Positions 1 through 8,269 of a DNA stretch of 40,913 nt are shown in pieces (position 1 is the first letter of the stretch; each line of letters begins with the position of its first letter). Under the pieces are notes generated by a model. It was not told where the DNA came from. It made no database searches and saw nothing but the letters and a program-made list of their open reading frames with translations. The stretch is taken from contig JAFGOW010000064.1 of NCBI GenBank assembly GCA_016926265.1, positions 1 through 40,913 of the forward strand. Direction: 5' to 3'. Origin of the DNA: Deltaproteobacteria bacterium. GTDB lineage: Bacteria; Desulfobacterota; Desulfuromonadia; Desulfuromonadales; JAAYDE01. The translations under genes were made by a program, and so were the position numbers.

Positions 1-123
1 AGCGCAGCTTCCGGCGCCGCCGCCTTCGGGGGCCGGGAAATCCGGAACACGGCCCCGGCCGTGACCAATTACATGGGGGATCTCCTCGACGTGGAGGTCA
101 TCCGGTTCGAAAGCAGTTTCTGA
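1..123 (+). CDS. C-terminal end of an unrecognised protein (partial)
   Basis: The frame is open from the first base and closes at TGA 121-123, giving the last 40 residues of a protein that begins outside the window. The visible tail is Ala/Gly-rich and ends in VIRFESSF. A terminal Phe is common in outer-membrane barrels, but that is only a weak hint and I do not recognise the family. It ends 31 bp before the DUF2341-ExbB start, so it probably belongs to the same operon. Confidence 0.6.
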   Translation, partial: SAASGAAAFGGREIRNTAPAVTNYMGDLLDVEVIRFESSF

Positions 124-154
124 TTTATTTACCTTGGTTTCGGGGAGGCTTGAC

Positions 155-1930
155 GTGATTGGAGGCAGGAAGGGCGCATTTCTCTTGGCGTTGTTGCTGT
201 ACACCCTGGGGATGCCGTGGCTCGGGCTCTCCGAGGCCGGGGCCTGGTGGGACAACAACTGGCAATACCGTCAGAAGATCCGCTGCGACACCGCGGCCGC
301 CGGGGTCGACGAGACCCTCAACGAGGTGCCGGTGCTGGTGCGGCTGCACATGGGGAACTTCGATTTCGCCAAGGCCAAGGCCGACGGCTCGGACCTGCGC
401 TTCGTCGATCTCGACGACCAGACGCCGCTCAAATTCCATATCGAAAAGTACGTTCCGGCCGACGCCATCGCCCTGGTCTGGGTCAAGGTGCCGCGCCTGA
501 CCGGAAAATCGACGGTCAACGCCTTCTGGCTCTATTCCGGCAACCAGGTGGCGGCGGCGGCCCAGGATTCCGGAGGCAGCTTCGACATCAACCAGCTCGT
601 CGCCCTCCATCTCAACGAGACCGAGGGCTTCCCCCGCGACGCCACGGCCTACGCCAACCACGTCGGTGATTTTTCCGGCGGCATGGGGCTCCCCTCGATC
701 ATCGGCAACGGCCTGACCCTGCGGGGAATGGGGGACCGACTGGTCATCCCCAAAAAGCCGTCCCTCGATTTCAAGAACGGCCTGACCTTCTCGGCCTGGG
801 TGCGCATCGCCCAGGAGCAGGTCCAGGCCCGGCTGCTGTCGTGGTCCGACGAGCGCAGCGGCATCATCTTCGGCATCGAAGGGACGACCCCCTTCGCCCG
901 GATCTTCAACGGCAACCTGGAGTCGAGTCTGGTGGGGCTGTCGGGACTGACGCCCGGGGTCTGGCATCACCTCGCCTTGACCGCGGCGCCCAACGGCAAG
1001 CTGAAGATCTTTATCGACGGCCAGGAAAACAACTCCACCGACATGGCGCTGGCCGTCCCGACCCCGCCCGGGGACGCCATTCTGGGCGCCGGGCCGGAGG
1101 GGACCTTCGAATTCGTCGGGGATCTCGACGAGGTGCGCCTGGCGGGGATCGCGCGATCCGCCGCCTGGCTGCGCGCCGAGGTCCAGTCCCAGGGGCCGGA
1201 CGGGCGGCTGCTCAGTCACGATCCGGTAGAGGAAGGGGGCGGCGGGGCCTCTTCCTTCTATTTGCTGACCGTGGCCAGCAACATCACCGTAGACGGCTGG
1301 GTCATCATCGGCCTGCTGTTGCTGCTGGGAGGCGTGAGCTGGATGATCTTCCTGGTCAAGGCCTATTTCTTCCGCCTCATGATCCGGGAAAATCGGGTTT
1401 TCATGACCTCCTTCAAGGGGTTGACCGATCTGACAGGCCTCGACGAGCGGGAGGAGGAATTCGAAAACTCCCCCCTGTTCCGTATCTACCGGGAGGGGTG
1501 TTATGACCTGCGCCACTGGCTCGAAAAGCATCGGCACCTGGAAAACCCGAAGATTTCCCCCAAGGCCCTCAACATCTTCAGGACCACGGTGGAGAAGGGG
1601 TTCATGGAGGAAAACCGCCGCATCAACAGCGGCCTGGTGGTGCTGACCATGGCCATCAGCGGCGGCCCCTTCCTCGGCCTGCTCGGCACCGTGTGGGGGG
1701 TCATGAACACCTTTGCGGCCCTGGCCGTGGCCGGCGAGGCCAACATCATGGCCATCGCCCCCGGGGTCGCCTCGGCCCTGGCGACCACCGTCTTCGGCCT
1801 GATCGTGGCGATCCCGGCCCTGTTCGGCTACAACTACCTGGCCGGAAGGGTCAAGATCCTGGCCGCGGACATGGGGATCTTCGTCGATAACTTCGTCAAC
1901 GTCACCGACCAGGTCTACGGAGGGGATTGA
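155..1930 (+). CDS. DUF2341-LamG-like domain fused to MotA/TolQ/ExbB proton channel
   Basis: This is an inner-membrane ExbB/TolQ-type channel subunit that would use proton motive force to drive a TonB protein, with a large periplasmic sensor-like part. I chose GTG 155 because GGGGAGG lies at 142-148 and a signal peptide follows at once; an in-frame TTG at 134 has no such site. After the signal peptide comes a DUF2341-like domain (AWWDNNWQYRQKI, about residues 25-130), then a concanavalin/LamG-like domain (about 180-345). A transmembrane helix follows near 381-403, and the TolQ core helices lie near 490-520 and 529-565. It is about 590 residues, far longer than plain ExbB (about 240), because of the N-terminal fusion. 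Its stop overlaps the exbD start, so the two are translationally coupled. Confidence 0.9.
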   Translation: MIGGRKGAFLLALLLYTLGMPWLGLSEAGAWWDNNWQYRQKIRCDTAAAGVDETLNEVPVLVRLHMGNFDFAKAKADGSDLRFVDLDDQTPLKFHIEKYVPADAIALVWVKVPRLTGKSTVNAFWLYSGNQVAAAAQDSGGSFDINQLVALHLNETEGFPRDATAYANHVGDFSGGMGLPSIIGNGLTLRGMGDRLVIPKKPSLDFKNGLTFSAWVRIAQEQVQARLLSWSDERSGIIFGIEGTTPFARIFNGNLESSLVGLSGLTPGVWHHLALTAAPNGKLKIFIDGQENNSTDMALAVPTPPGDAILGAGPEGTFEFVGDLDEVRLAGIARSAAWLRAEVQSQGPDGRLLSHDPVEEGGGGASSFYLLTVASNITVDGWVIIGLLLLLGGVSWMIFLVKAYFFRLMIRENRVFMTSFKGLTDLTGLDEREEEFENSPLFRIYREGCYDLRHWLEKHRHLENPKISPKALNIFRTTVEKGFMEENRRINSGLVVLTMAISGGPFLGLLGTVWGVMNTFAALAVAGEANIMAIAPGVASALATTVFGLIVAIPALFGYNYLAGRVKILAADMGIFVDNFVNVTDQVYGGD

Positions 1931-2337
1931 TGCGGCGCGAACTCTACGAACAGAAGGTACTGGACGAGATCAACGTCACCCCGCTTCTCGACCTTGCCTG
2001 GACCCTGCTGGTGGTCTTCATCATCGCCGTGACCGCCGCGGTGCAGGGGATCAAGATCAACCTCCCTAAAGCGAGCAATGCCGTGAGCGAGGTCAAGCCG
2101 AGCACCAAGGCGATCACCATCGCTTCCGACGGCACCGTCTATCTCGACAGCTACCCGGTCACCATCCCCGAGTTGGAGACCCGGCTGCGCGCCTTCAAGG
2201 CCGTGGATCCCAACCTGCCGGTGGTGGTGCGGGGGGACGAGATGGTGCACTACAAAAGCATCATCGAGATCCTCGACCTGCTCGCCAAACTGGAAATCAC
2301 CCAATTGGGCCTGGTGACCCAGAAACTGGTGCGGTAG
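1930..2337 (+). CDS. ExbD/TolR family biopolymer transporter
   Basis: ExbD partner of the preceding channel. The start ATG 1930-1932 shares a base with the upstream TGA (1928-1930). The 135-residue length is usual for ExbD. The N-terminus carries the family pattern INVTPLLDLAWTLLVVF, in which Asp21 at the start of the single transmembrane helix matches the proton-coupling Asp of ExbD/TolR. The remainder is a periplasmic domain ending in LGLVTQKLVR. Six bases separate it from tonB. The family is clear; the substrate is not shown by this gene. Confidence 0.92.
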   Translation: MRRELYEQKVLDEINVTPLLDLAWTLLVVFIIAVTAAVQGIKINLPKASNAVSEVKPSTKAITIASDGTVYLDSYPVTIPELETRLRAFKAVDPNLPVVVRGDEMVHYKSIIEILDLLAKLEITQLGLVTQKLVR

Positions 2338-2343
2338 CGGCGT

Positions 2344-3015
2344 ATGGCCAAGGCGGCGAAAAAGAACTTCCCCTGGATCTACGTGGCCGCGCCTCTGGCC
2401 GCTGTCCTGCTGGTGGCCATCGTGGGCTGGTTCATCCTCAGCCTGGTCAATTTCGACAAGCGCAAGGTCCCGCCCCGGATGCAGATGGTCACCCTGGTCA
2501 AGCCGCCGCCCCCTCCCAAGATCGAGGAGAAGCCGCCCGAGGAGATCAAGGAAAAGGAGATCATCGAGGAGATCCCCCCGGAGCAGACCCCGCGGAAGAC
2601 GGACTCCGCCGAGGATTTCCCCAAGGATCTGGGGGTGGACGCGGAAGGGACGGCCGGCGGCGACAATTTCGGCCTTCTGGCCAAAAAGGGGCAGGCCCTG
2701 ATCGGCGGGGAAGGGGATGCCTCGCTGCTGAGGATCTACGCCTGGTATACCGCGATCCTCAAGAACGAGATCCGCGACAAGGTCAAAAGCCGGCTCCAGG
2801 AGGAGGGGGGTATGCCGGACGGCAAGCACCGGCTGCTAATCAAGGTGCTGCTCGACAGCCAGGGGAACGTGGTCGATTTCAAGATCGTCAACCCCTCGGG
2901 CAACTCCCGCATCGATACGGCCCTGAAGAAGATCCTGGCCCTGTTCAGGGTCAGCGAGCCGCCGCCGGCGGGGATGCCGATGACGATGGTGCTGAAGATT
3001 ACCGCTCAGGGTTGA
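2344..3015 (+). CDS. TonB-family energy transducer
   Basis: A 223-residue protein with a short basic cytoplasmic start, one transmembrane anchor (about residues 11-37), a Pro/Glu/Lys-rich spacer (KPPPPPKIEEKPPEE, about 57-90) and a C-terminal TonB-like fold (about 130-223). It would carry energy from the ExbB/ExbD complex to an outer-membrane partner. There is no good Shine-Dalgarno site; six bases separate it from exbD, so coupling is likely. The C-terminus runs on to within 30 bp of the porin start. No classical TonB-dependent receptor is visible downstream. The porin is the nearest outer-membrane candidate, and the truncated gene at the left edge is the other. Confidence 0.88.
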   Translation: MAKAAKKNFPWIYVAAPLAAVLLVAIVGWFILSLVNFDKRKVPPRMQMVTLVKPPPPPKIEEKPPEEIKEKEIIEEIPPEQTPRKTDSAEDFPKDLGVDAEGTAGGDNFGLLAKKGQALIGGEGDASLLRIYAWYTAILKNEIRDKVKSRLQEEGGMPDGKHRLLIKVLLDSQGNVVDFKIVNPSGNSRIDTALKKILALFRVSEPPPAGMPMTMVLKITAQG

Positions 3016-3044
3016 ACCATTTTTTTCATTCAGGAGGGGGATTT

Positions 3045-4535
3045 ATGTGGAGATGTTGCGCGCTGCTGCTGAGCGCGGTGCTGATTCTGGTCTCGGGGCT
3101 CGGCGGCTCGGGGTTTGCCGCCGAGGAAAAAAGGCTCGACGATGCCACGGTCATGGAGGCGATGATCCGACTGCTCAAGGAAAAGGGGGTTCTGACCGAG
3201 GCTGAGGCCGAGGAGATGGCCGCCCGCCTCAACCGTGACAAGGCGGAGGCCTCGAACGCCGTGGAAGAGCGGCTCGACCGTTTGCAGACTCAAAGCGACG
3301 AGGAGATTGCCGGCTGGATCAAGGCCCTGACCGCCAGGGCCGCCAAGGCCGAGGCGAGCGCTATCCTTCCCGAGTGGGTCAAGCGGATCAGGTTCAGCGG
3401 GGATGTCCGGTTGCGTTATCAGGGGGACTTCTACGCCGAGGGGAACGCCGAAGATGTCATCGATCCCAACGACTACGATGGGGTTCTCAACACCACCGAG
3501 GACCGGCAGCGGTTTCGCTACCGGGCGCGGCTCGGCCTGGAATACAAAGCTTCCGATCCGATCTCACTGGGGTTCCGAATCGCCACCGGCAACGACGACG
3601 ATCCCGTTTCCACCAACGACACCCTGGGGGATTACTTCAACAAGGACGGCATCGTTCTCGACCAGGCCTATCTCAAGGTCCGCCCCTGGAAGGATCTGAC
3701 GCTGTGGGGGGGGAGGATCCCCAACCCTTTCTTCTCCACCGACCTGGTGTGGGACAAGGATCTCAACTTCGAGGGGGTGGCGCTGAACCTCAGCCGCCAG
3801 TGGCTGGGAAACTTCGGCACCTTTCTCAATCTGGGCGCCTTTCCGCTCCAGGAGGTGGCGCTTTCCCAGCACGACAAGTGGCTGTTCGGTTCCCAGGCGG
3901 GTCTCCAGTTCGAGCCGGTGGCTGGGCTTAGCGCCAGGCTCGGGGTGGCCTATTACCATTTCCAGAACATCGAGGGGGAACCCTACGAAAGCGGCGATGT
4001 CGCGGGATCGAAGGACTGGAGCGCCCCCCTCTATATGCAGAAGGGGAATCTCGTCTACGACGATCCGACCTTCTCGGATGAGTATTTCCTTGCCGCCGAA
4101 TACAGGGAATTCAATGTCACCGCCATGATCGACATCGGTTTCTGGCATCCGATGCATGTGGTCCTGATCGGGGATTTCGTTTACAACCTCGGTTTCGACC
4201 AGGATGGCATCGAAGAACGGTTCGGCGTTGATGTCAAGAAGGAGGTCTATGGTTACCTGCTGGGGGTGGCGGTCGGGCATCCTCAGGTCCGGGATCGCTG
4301 GGAGTGGCGCGGGCACCTTTTCTACAAATACCTTGGCGCCGACGCCGTGGTGGATGCCTTCACCGACTCCGATTTCCACCTCGGCGGCACTAATTGTCAG
4401 GGCTGGATTCTGGGAGGAGAGTTGGGGCTCCACAAGAATCTGTGGCTCAGCGCGCGTTGGACCAGCTCCGATGAGATCGAAGGGGTGCAGTTCGGGGTCG
4501 ACACCTTCCAACTCGACCTGAATGCCCGTTTCTGA
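3045..4535 (+). CDS. Putative outer-membrane porin (Porin_5-like)
   Basis: A signal peptide (about residues 1-26) is followed by a charged helical stretch (about 28-110, with TEAEAEEMAARLN). From FSGDVRLRYQGDFYAEG to the Phe-ending C-terminus (DLNARF) it is an alternating hydrophobic/aromatic beta-barrel pattern. At 496 residues it fits the putative-porin family that has a short N-terminal coiled coil. I chose ATG 3045 because AGGAGGGGG lies at 3032-3040; an in-frame TTG at 3012 overlaps tonB and lacks a site. A run of eight Gs at 3706-3713 is inside the gene but the frame stays open. Position after exbB-exbD-tonB suggests uptake across the outer membrane; the substrate is unknown, with phosphate esters a guess from the neighbourhood. 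Confidence 0.82.
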   Translation: MWRCCALLLSAVLILVSGLGGSGFAAEEKRLDDATVMEAMIRLLKEKGVLTEAEAEEMAARLNRDKAEASNAVEERLDRLQTQSDEEIAGWIKALTARAAKAEASAILPEWVKRIRFSGDVRLRYQGDFYAEGNAEDVIDPNDYDGVLNTTEDRQRFRYRARLGLEYKASDPISLGFRIATGNDDDPVSTNDTLGDYFNKDGIVLDQAYLKVRPWKDLTLWGGRIPNPFFSTDLVWDKDLNFEGVALNLSRQWLGNFGTFLNLGAFPLQEVALSQHDKWLFGSQAGLQFEPVAGLSARLGVAYYHFQNIEGEPYESGDVAGSKDWSAPLYMQKGNLVYDDPTFSDEYFLAAEYREFNVTAMIDIGFWHPMHVVLIGDFVYNLGFDQDGIEERFGVDVKKEVYGYLLGVAVGHPQVRDRWEWRGHLFYKYLGADAVVDAFTDSDFHLGGTNCQGWILGGELGLHKNLWLSARWTSSDEIEGVQFGVDTFQLDLNARF

Positions 4536-4546
4536 GAAGAGGTGGT

Positions 4547-5254
4547 ATGTCGCAAGAGCTGAACAAAAGCGGGCGGATCCGGAAAATCCTTTATGGCTTC
4601 TTGCTGGCCGCGGCGGGGTTGAGCCTGGGGTTGGGGATCAATTACTACCGGCTCCACAAGGAGCGCGGCATCCATCGGGCCGAGATGGCCAGAGCCGAAG
4701 GCCAGATCGGCCTGCTGCAAAGGAAGTTTCAGGAGGCCCAGAGCCGCTCCGATTCCCTGCTGCGGGCCCGGTACCTTCTGGAGGGGGAGACCAAGAAGCT
4801 GCGCCAGGAACTGGAGCAGGTCAAGGGGGAGCTGGCCGAACTGGAAAAGACCGGCACGGGGCGGATCAAGACCCTGGAGGCCGAGGTGGCGGGTTTGATG
4901 AAAAAGCTGGCCGTCTCCGAGGAGCGCGGCGAAGCGCTGCGGGCCAAGCTGCGGGAAACGGATGCGGCTTTGCAGACTGCCACCGCCGAGCTGACCCAAA
5001 CGACGCGGGAAAGGGATCAACTGCGGGCCGAGCTCGCTCTCACCAGCCGCAACCTGAAGCGCTGCGGCGAATACAACGGGGAACTGCACCGCACCGCCAT
5101 GGAGATCCTCGACCGCTACCAGGACCAGAATTTCCTGGCCGATCTGATCAAAAAGGAGCAATTCACCGGACTGATGCGGATCGAGCTGGAACACCAGGCC
5201 CAGGAATACGCGGAGTGGATAGAAAAGAACCGGTTCGCCGCTCCCGGCTTCTGA
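4547..5254 (+). CDS. Membrane-anchored coiled-coil protein of unknown function
   Basis: A 235-residue protein with a short cytoplasmic start, one transmembrane segment near residues 13-32 and then a long heptad-rich coiled coil (about 35-180) full of Glu, Leu, Lys and Arg. The last 50 residues look helical and not coiled. ATG 4547 follows the purine-rich GAAGAGGTGG. It lies 11 bp after the porin gene and 31 bp before the VKOR-DsbA gene, so it is co-transcribed with them. I do not recognise a family. A periplasmic spacer or scaffold for the porin/TonB complex is one possibility, not shown. Confidence 0.8.
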   Translation: MSQELNKSGRIRKILYGFLLAAAGLSLGLGINYYRLHKERGIHRAEMARAEGQIGLLQRKFQEAQSRSDSLLRARYLLEGETKKLRQELEQVKGELAELEKTGTGRIKTLEAEVAGLMKKLAVSEERGEALRAKLRETDAALQTATAELTQTTRERDQLRAELALTSRNLKRCGEYNGELHRTAMEILDRYQDQNFLADLIKKEQFTGLMRIELEHQAQEYAEWIEKNRFAAPGF

Positions 5255-5285
5255 CGGCCTTCATCGATCGGAAGGGGGTTTCATC

Positions 5286-6236
5286 ATGAAGTTCAGCAGC
5301 ATGGCGTGGCGGCGCAACCGGTGGGTCAATCTCGCCCTGGCCGGGGCCGGAATCCTGGTTATCCTCTCCTACATTTTCTGCCGCGATTCCTGCCGGTTCG
5401 TGTCCGGGTCGTTGATGGGCGTGGATCTCAAATACACCGGCTTGGTGTACCTGGCCGGGTTCATTTTCCTGGTGCTGCTGGCTGCCAGAGAGCCGGTTTT
5501 TTTCTACCTCGCCGCCGGCGTCGGGGGGGAAGCCTTCCTGCTCGGCTATCAGCTGATCTATAACCGTTATTGCCCGTTTTGCCTCAGCCTGGCGGTGGTG
5601 GTCCTGGCCCTGTTTCTAATCAATTTTGAGGGAAAGTTCTGGAAACCGGGGTTGGGCCTGATGGCCGGGGGCTTCCTGCTGTTCAGCCTTGCCTTCGCTT
5701 CACATCCGACGCCGGCTTACGGTTCGCAAACGGAGCCGGGATTCGTCGCGCCGATTTTTGGGAAAGGCGCCATGGAAGTACGGCTCTACACCGATTATTT
5801 CTGTATTCCCTGCCAGGAGACCGAGGAGGCCATTGAGCCGGTGTTGACCGAACTGGTGGCGCGGGAAGCGATCCGGCTGATCCTGATCGACACCCCCCTG
5901 CACCAGGAGACCGCTCTGTATGCCCGGTTTTTTGTCGGCACCCTGGCGGAGGACCGACCCTTTGAGGAGGTACTCCGGCTTCGGCGCGATCTGTTTCTGG
6001 CCGCCCGCCAGAAGATCACCGATCCGGAGGAACTGCGGGCCTTTATCCGGGAGAGAAAGGTGCCTTTCAACGATCCCGACTTCGATCAGACCGCGGCGTT
6101 CTTTAACGTCCATCTGACCGAGGATGAGATCGACTCCACCCCGACCCTGGTGGTGATACGGAAGAACGGCGACAAGGAGGTCTTTAAAGGGAAGCGGGAA
6201 ATTGTGGAGGCTTTGCGGAAGGTCGCGATGAGCTGA
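5286..6236 (+). CDS. VKOR-like membrane domain fused to DsbA/thioredoxin-like domain
   Basis: A 316-residue two-domain disulfide-forming protein. The N-terminal part has about five hydrophobic helices with a loop pair Cys32/Cys36 (CRDSC) and a membrane CxxC, Cys96/Cys99 (CPFC), as in bacterial vitamin K epoxide reductase homologues that reoxidise with quinone. From about residue 150 a periplasmic thioredoxin-like domain carries Cys173-x-x-Cys176 (CIPC), plus a cis-Pro-like STPTLVV near the end. The fusion would pass electrons from substrate thiols via CIPC to the VKOR part and the quinone pool. It ends the TonB/porin operon. A likely client is the Cys-rich PstS-like protein at 34176-35603 (ten cysteines), which is inference. 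The domain calls are firm; client identity is not. Confidence 0.87.
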   Translation: MKFSSMAWRRNRWVNLALAGAGILVILSYIFCRDSCRFVSGSLMGVDLKYTGLVYLAGFIFLVLLAAREPVFFYLAAGVGGEAFLLGYQLIYNRYCPFCLSLAVVVLALFLINFEGKFWKPGLGLMAGGFLLFSLAFASHPTPAYGSQTEPGFVAPIFGKGAMEVRLYTDYFCIPCQETEEAIEPVLTELVAREAIRLILIDTPLHQETALYARFFVGTLAEDRPFEEVLRLRRDLFLAARQKITDPEELRAFIRERKVPFNDPDFDQTAAFFNVHLTEDEIDSTPTLVVIRKNGDKEVFKGKREIVEALRKVAMS

Positions 6237-6321
6237 AAATCTATAATATCAGGGATTCTCCAACCCGTTTCGAGTCGGCAACCTTCGAGAGGGGGCGGTG
6301 GAATCCCGCAAGGAGGAACCA

Positions 6322-6977
6322 GTGAAAAAGTTTGTGGCGGCTGCCATCGGGGTGGTTTTGGGAACGCTTCCGCTGAACGGGGCTCAGGCCTGCCTGATTC
6401 TGACGGAAACCTTTTTAGGGACGGCCTGTGACGGGCAGTATTTTTTTCTCGACGAGGATTACACGACCGCTTATGGGTTCAATCTGACGGCGGGTGGGGG
6501 GGGGCAGCTTTATACACTGATTACGGCGGGCTGAATCAGAAGCTGCAAGGGGGGCCTTTCTCCCCCACGTGCGATGTGAGTTCCTACAATCCGAACACTC
6601 AGTCGATTGCAGCCGGGAAACTGGTTTTCAGTTTTTCCGACAGCGATGGGAATCGGGAAGAGGCCGAGATCAGAACCAGTGTTTACGATGGAGATCAGGT
6701 TCTGTTCGATCAGATTTTTCATCTCACGAAAAGGGACTCCCAATATACCTTGCTCCTGGACCTTGACGGCGTGGCTTTGGAAAACCTGCAGGACGGGCAA
6801 TTTCTGACCTTGGTTCTGGCTCCCGCGGGCCAATACGGCTGGGTGAATGATTTTAAGGTCGACCAGGTCAGCCTGCGGGCCGTGGTCGTCCCTCTGCCGG
6901 GGGCCTTTCTGCTGCTTGGCTCCTGGTTGCTCGGGATCTTTGGTCTCAGGGTTTCCGGCGTTTTTCAGGGTCGCTGA
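6322..6977 (+). pseudogene. VPLPGA-CTERM surface protein gene, frame broken at a G9 tract
   Basis: GTG 6322 follows AGGAGG 6311-6316 and starts a signal peptide (VKKFVAAAIGVVLGTLPLNG). That frame stops at TGA 6532-6534. From about 6498 another frame is open to TGA 6975-6977 and ends in a sorting signal: VPLPGA, a hydrophobic helix and LRVSG-VFQGR. The two halves join in frame if the nine-G run at 6496-6504 had ten Gs (or by a -1 slip), giving about 218 residues. The joined product has the form of a secreted protein recognised by the window's exosortase. It could be an assembly indel, a phase-variable gene caught off, or a pseudogene. The 3' end overlaps the convergent phytase by 13 bp. The mature domain is not recognised. 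Confidence 0.75.
6496..6504 (+). repeat. Homopolymer tract of nine Gs at the frame break
   Basis: A run of nine consecutive Gs, preceded by GGGT, lies inside the coding sequence of the VPLPGA-CTERM protein exactly where the reading frame must change. G tracts of this length are classical slipped-strand sites for phase variation of surface genes in other bacteria, and are also a common place for sequencing indels. Confidence 0.85.
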
Positions 6978-8143
6978 AGGGATTCGTCCCGTTCCTGCGC
7001 TTTCGCCAGAGCCGGGCCGTCAGGGCGGCTGGCGGGGATCTGGTCCTCTCCCATCAGGTCGGGCCAGTTGAAGAACTGGAAGGTCCGATCGTTGGACATG
7101 GCCACGAACAGGCCGTGGGGAAATTTGCCGTTCAATCCCTGGGGAATGACCTCGCAGCCGTCGGTCCGACGGGCCGTGGTGTAGACGGTTTTCAGCAACT
7201 GGTGGCGGTGGGGTTGGTTTTGCTCCCCTTCGCGGCGGTAGATGTGAAAACGGTTCCCCTGCTGGTCCGAAATCACCAGGTATCCTCGTTTCGCGTCAAG
7301 GGGATAGATGGCGATTCCTTCCCGTTCGCTAACAAACTCTCTCTCTCCGAACCGGGCCAGTTCCCCGGCCCCCTTGAAGGGATCCGCATGATATTTGCGG
7401 ATGCAGTTCCTTTCATCGGAATAGTAGACAAAACCGAGGGCATCGTCGACGGCGACGGCCTCGATCCCCTTGCCGCCGCTGAAGGCGCCGAATTTTCTTG
7501 CCAGGACGCCCCGGACTCCGCCGTGGCCGTCCTCCTCCAGCCGGTATTGCCACAGGTAGCCCTCGGCAGGCCCCTTTTTCCGGCTGACGATGGCGAAAAC
7601 CGCTCCATCCTCCGGACGTCTGTAGAGGGCGATCCCCATCGGGGAGCGGAAATCATGGGAAGGCTCCCCCCGGAAAACCCGGATCCCGCCGTTGTCGATG
7701 GCAGTCATCTCCGGCAATCGGTAGATCCGCAGTTTTTCCGTTATGACCTCGGTGACGACGGCGATGTCGATTTTTTCGCCGCCCAGGGAGAAGCCGTATT
7801 CGACATCAACGTTGTTCGGCTTCCGGAGGTGGCGCACGACCTTTTCCTCAATGATTTTTCCCTCCAGATCGTAGACGTAGAGTGCGCCGTTGCGGTGTTT
7901 GTCTGTTCCCAGGATCAGACTTTTTTCCGGGTGTTCGGCATTGAACCAGATGGCGGGGTCGTCGGTGTCGTAGCGGCTTCTTTCGGAGACCAGGACCGGG
8001 GCCACGACTGGATTCGGCGGCATGGCTGGGAGATCGATTCCGGCGCCGGATGCCGTCGTTCCTCCCAGCAGCAGGAGCAGGCCGGTCCGAAGCCAGGGGA
8101 CGCTGCCAGGGACCGCGATTCTAAAAAGGGATTTTTCGGCCAT
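6965..8143 (-). CDS. Beta-propeller phytase (secreted 3-phytase type)
   Basis: A 392-residue exported enzyme that releases phosphate from phytate or similar phosphate esters, usually with calcium. ATG at 8143 (minus) has AGGAGGAGAT just upstream. A signal peptide (about residues 1-34) is followed by family hallmarks spread around the propeller: DTDDPAIW at 59-66, a GTDK at 79-82, NNVDVEYGF at 110-118, then KGIEAVAVDD, SEREGIAIYP and TDGCEVIPQG. Length fits the family. It is the only minus-strand gene in the window and converges on the VPLPGA gene at 6322. Its upstream region holds a weak 11-bp repeat array (8232-8269) and a palindrome (8162-8175), fitting induction by phosphate starvation. 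Family assignment is firm; the true substrate in the cell is not shown. Confidence 0.92.
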   Translation of the reverse strand: MAEKSLFRIAVPGSVPWLRTGLLLLLGGTTASGAGIDLPAMPPNPVVAPVLVSERSRYDTDDPAIWFNAEHPEKSLILGTDKHRNGALYVYDLEGKIIEEKVVRHLRKPNNVDVEYGFSLGGEKIDIAVVTEVITEKLRIYRLPEMTAIDNGGIRVFRGEPSHDFRSPMGIALYRRPEDGAVFAIVSRKKGPAEGYLWQYRLEEDGHGGVRGVLARKFGAFSGGKGIEAVAVDDALGFVYYSDERNCIRKYHADPFKGAGELARFGEREFVSEREGIAIYPLDAKRGYLVISDQQGNRFHIYRREGEQNQPHRHQLLKTVYTTARRTDGCEVIPQGLNGKFPHGLFVAMSNDRTFQFFNWPDLMGEDQIPASRPDGPALAKAQERDESLQRP

Positions 8144-8161
8144 ATCTCCTCCTGTACTCTT

Positions 8162-8175
8162 GAAATGGCCATTTC
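8162..8175. promoter_or_regulatory. 14-bp perfect palindrome in the phytase leader
   Basis: GAAATGGCCATTTC is a perfect inverted repeat, 18 bp upstream of the phytase ATG and just before its AGGAGGAG site. It could be an operator or a short leader hairpin. A 14-bp palindrome can also occur by chance. Confidence 0.35.
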
Positions 8176-8231
8176 GGGAAAAATGGCTTCCTCGGATTGT
8201 GAATAGATTTCAAGGATTAAGAAGGAGGCCT

Positions 8232-8269
8232 GTTAACCCGGTATTCATAAAAGATTAGGATTCGGATAA
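8232..8269 (-). promoter_or_regulatory. Weak Pho-box-like 11-bp repeat array upstream of phytase
   Basis: On the minus strand, TTATC (8269-8265), CTAAT (8258-8254), TGAAT (8247-8243) and TTAAC (8236-8232) are spaced exactly 11 bp apart. The units match the CTAAC/CTAGC pattern of the other arrays less well than those match each other. The placement, about 90-125 bp upstream of a phytase start, makes a phosphate-response site plausible. Confidence 0.4.

Noticed and set aside
3706-3713. Run of eight Gs in the porin gene as a phase-variation site
   Set aside because: The frame is intact through the run and the protein continues normally on both sides.
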